Shown here in pieces: positions 14,049 through 16,037 of a DNA stretch of 16,037 bases (within the stretch, counting starts at the first letter, position 1; each line of letters begins with the position of its first letter). The notes below the pieces were generated by a model. The model ran no database searches and had not been told where the DNA came from. It saw only the letters and a program-made list of their open reading frames with translations. Source of the DNA: CAZFYZ01 sp964523735 (GTDB taxonomy: Bacteria > Armatimonadota > UBA5829); NCBI GenBank assembly GCA_964523735.1, contig CAZFYZ010000088.1, forward strand, positions 1 to 16,037. Direction: 5' to 3'. The position numbers and the translations under genes were made by a program.

Positions 14049-15867
14049 CATATCGAGGCCTGCGCAACCGGTAGTGGTCGGTGATGTTGCTACCGGAGTT
14101 CAGCCCAAGAGCGCTTCTGTCTGGGGCAAGTACGTAGCCCTTGTGTGCGGCTCCTCAAATAGTCTGCAGATATTCAACGTATCCGACCCCACCAACCTGA
14201 CTTTGGTGAGCACAACCTCTGTAGGCGCTTCACCGCATGCTGTGGCGCTCTCGGGTGGGTACGCCTACGTCGTGACCACATCCCCTGACCAACTCCAGGT
14301 CTATGACGTGACAAATCCGGCCAATGTTGTCCTGAAGGGTTCGACTAGTTTTGGTGACCTTAGCTACGACGGTGAGATCGTGGTCTCCGGCAGGTATGCC
14401 ATTCTTACTCATTACAGCTCTCATACTATGAAAGTGGTGGATGTGTCGAATCCCTCAACCCCCTTGGTTGTTGGGTCTGTCGCGACATCCGGCATTCCAG
14501 CGCCTCTTGCGGTTTCCGGAAGGTACGCCTGTGTCGGTAGTATCAACAACAATGCCCTGGAGGTAATCGATCTCACGGGTGTAGAAACCACCGCTCTAAA
14601 CGCGCATTCCTTGGAGGCGGGAACGCTTCAGGTGAAAGGCAGCGCGAGTGTCGGTAACCAGCTCTCTGTAGGAGGCGGGCTGAACGTTGGAAAAGGCGGC
14701 ATATTCAGCGATGGCGATATCGCCACTGCGGGGCAGGTCAGAGTCTCCGGGTTCAGACTGAGCTCATCCGCGACGGCGGGGCAGGTGTTAACTGCGGATT
14801 CCTTGGGCGTGGGCACATGGCAGAGCGCACCCGCACTCACCCTTCCATACAGTGGAGCCAACAACAGTAGTGGGCAAACTGCTTTTTCGATCAGCAACCA
14901 TTCCGCTGGTTACGGCTTGCTGATTGATAACATGAATGCGACCGCAAGCTCGGCTGCACTCAAAGCCTACACCAGTGGTCTGGGCTCTTCCGGAGACTTT
15001 GCTATCGATAACAACACCAGCAATGCTACGGTCGTTAACGCCGTCAACTATGGAAAAGGCAGTGCCGGTTATTTCGTCAACACCTCTTCGGCGAACTCTA
15101 GGCCATCTCTTTGGACCGCTACGATCGGCACCGGACCGGCCGTGAAAGCCGAAGGAACGTATGCCGGCGAGTTCAGCGGCAGGGTCTACGTCAACGGCAG
15201 GCTCGGAATTGGGACCACATCACCCGAGGAGTCTGTGAGTGTGACCGGCAACTTGAAGATAGACCAGGCCGACGCGAACAACGGTGATTTCGCTTCCGGT
15301 GGAGTGCTCAAGTTCGGCAAGGGGCTAACTGGCGAAGGAATAGCGTCCAAACGCACCGCTGGCGGCAATTGGGCCGGTTTGGACTTCTACACCGGCAGTA
15401 CCATCAAGATGACCATCCAAAACGGGGGCAACGTGGGTATCGGCACGATCACTCCCTCGCAGAAGCTTGATGTTGACGGCGCGATCCGATGCACGAGCCT
15501 TACGCAGACTTCTGATGTTCGGTTCAAGAGCAATATATCCACCATATCGGACGCTCTGGCCTCCGTCCTGAAGCTGCGCGGCGTCACATTCGACTGGAAC
15601 CACAGTGCATTTGCGGATAAGCAGTTCCCCCAGGGCAGGCAAATCGGAGTCGTCGCTCAGGAAGTCGAGAGTGTGTTCCCCGAGCTAGTGAGCAAAGATG
15701 ACAGCGGCTATGAGTCGGTTGCATACGACAAGCTCGTTCCGGTGCTGATCGAGGCGATCAAGACACTCAAAGCCGAATCAGACACCAAGGACGCGCGCAT
15801 CAGCGAGCTCGAAGATCGCCTCAGCCGCATCGACAGGCTGATCAGCGAGCAGAACAATACGAAGTAG
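14002..15867 (+). CDS. C-terminal fragment: LVIVD repeats 3-7, stalk, peptidase S74 (tail-fibre type) domain
   Basis: Third open piece, up to 621 residues; meaningful sequence starts at GGRFKAVDISRP just after the G8 run. It holds repeats 3-7, the glycine-rich stalk with LGIGTTSPEESVSVTG and VGIGTITPSQKLDVDGAI segments, and the intact S74 domain. An automatic annotation would probably call this a tail fibre domain-containing protein. It lacks a signal peptide and ribosome site of its own. Confidence 0.7.
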   Translation: MPLSLITRGGRFKAVDISRPAQPVVVGDVATGVQPKSASVWGKYVALVCGSSNSLQIFNVSDPTNLTLVSTTSVGASPHAVALSGGYAYVVTTSPDQLQVYDVTNPANVVLKGSTSFGDLSYDGEIVVSGRYAILTHYSSHTMKVVDVSNPSTPLVVGSVATSGIPAPLAVSGRYACVGSINNNALEVIDLTGVETTALNAHSLEAGTLQVKGSASVGNQLSVGGGLNVGKGGIFSDGDIATAGQVRVSGFRLSSSATAGQVLTADSLGVGTWQSAPALTLPYSGANNSSGQTAFSISNHSAGYGLLIDNMNATASSAALKAYTSGLGSSGDFAIDNNTSNATVVNAVNYGKGSAGYFVNTSSANSRPSLWTATIGTGPAVKAEGTYAGEFSGRVYVNGRLGIGTTSPEESVSVTGNLKIDQADANNGDFASGGVLKFGKGLTGEGIASKRTAGGNWAGLDFYTGSTIKMTIQNGGNVGIGTITPSQKLDVDGAIRCTSLTQTSDVRFKSNISTISDALASVLKLRGVTFDWNHSAFADKQFPQGRQIGVVAQEVESVFPELVSKDDSGYESVAYDKLVPVLIEAIKTLKAESDTKDARISELEDRLSRIDRLISEQNNTK

Positions 15868-16037
15868 ACAGACGACAACATCTCGTCCTGTTTCGGTCGG
15901 TGGGCGGCAGCGTTAAGTCTTGTGTGTACCTCAGCCGATTCTCTACACACAGCAGTGTGCGCCACCCGGGCGCGCGGGCGGGCGCTAGTGTCAACCTGAG
16001 TGTGTAAATTCGAGTTTGGGTGCAGCCTTCCAGTTCT
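15868..16037. other. downstream region, no gene seen; one inverted repeat
   Basis: TGTGTGTA (15921-15928) and TACACACA (15944-15951) pair around a 15-nt loop without a following T run, so a terminator is not supported. A GC-rich run (CACCCGGGCGCGCGGGCGGGCGC) follows at about 15963-15985. No coding region starts before the window ends. Confidence 0.4.

Larger units (their letters stand above)
13079..15867 (+). pseudogene. LVIVD-repeat, peptidase S74 surface protein, broken by two frameshifts
   Basis: Removing one base at each of two places gives one reading frame of about 928 codons. It begins at TTG 13079 with GGAGG six bases upstream. In order it contains a signal peptide (about 1-24, MFNTSRITFTCFLLIALAV); an N-terminal module starting GFSYQGKLTDSEGRPLSG and ending WLEIRLG; a short ADGAISTSNIADGAV linker; seven LVIVD repeats of about 43 residues (GDYAYV, GRYAYV, GRYAFV and so on), suiting a seven-bladed propeller; a long Gly/Ser/Asn-rich beta stalk; and a C-terminal S74 intramolecular chaperone with SDVRFKSNI, the Ser-Lys pair that cleaves after folding in this family, then a coiled coil. 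It would be an exported, trimerising surface fibre. Breaks lie near 13404 and at the G8 run 14024-14031. True decay, phase variation and sequencing error all remain possible. Confidence 0.8.

Noticed and set aside
13079..15867. Prophage tail-fibre gene
   Set aside because: S74 domains are common in phages, but there is a signal peptide, LVIVD repeats and no other phage gene in the window.

Overview
The window is about 16 kb of a GC-rich bacterial chromosome, mostly housekeeping genes with one long surface-protein gene at the right end. A secreted protein with an S-layer homology (SLH) domain, murA-mreB, a bacterial-large-type SRP RNA in front of dnaX-ybaB, and a seven-repeat LVIVD/peptidase-S74 surface protein together suggest a deep-branching bacterium such as an Armatimonadota or Chloroflexota/Firmicutes-like lineage. 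Armatimonadota is my best guess from the style of the SLH protein and of the 'FSYQGKLTD' surface protein. This is inference, since there is no rRNA in the window. A run of 10 N inside dnaX shows that this is a draft or metagenome scaffold.

Left part (1-5216): a minus-strand alpha/beta hydrolase diverges from a plus-strand pair, a coiled-coil zinc-ribbon protein and an RNase HI, which overlap by 8 nt. The pair has a good promoter and a 5' leader that folds on paper into a compact three-way junction. Convergent to it is the minus-strand cell-envelope cluster murA -> mreB -> SLH protein. It is read from a consensus sigma-70 promoter, and a terminator-like hairpin sits just before the SLH gene.

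Middle (5217-10296): a gene-free stretch holds an unidentified structured element with 14-bp perfect inverted arms and a U-rich tail, probably a small RNA or a murA leader element. A tRNA-Ala(CGC) with its own promoter and terminator follows. Next come a NamZ/DUF1343-type muramidase gene with a shortened end, and a tightly packed operon of ABC-2 ATPase, ABC-2 permease and membrane-anchored TPR protein.

Right part (10297-16037): a terminator with a UUCG loop, the large SRP RNA, dnaX and ybaB (the usual ffs-dnaX-ybaB order, but with no recR after it). After that is a signal-peptide-bearing surface protein with seven LVIVD repeats and a C-terminal S74 autoprocessing chaperone. Its frame is broken twice, once at a perfect inverted repeat and once at a G8 tract.

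Three observations deserve most attention. (1) Several intergenic gaps carry short degenerate 'word' repeats, a different word in each gap. (2) Two compact structured RNAs match no family I recognise. (3) The surface-protein gene is doubly frameshifted, with its seven-repeat propeller and Ser-Lys dyad otherwise intact.
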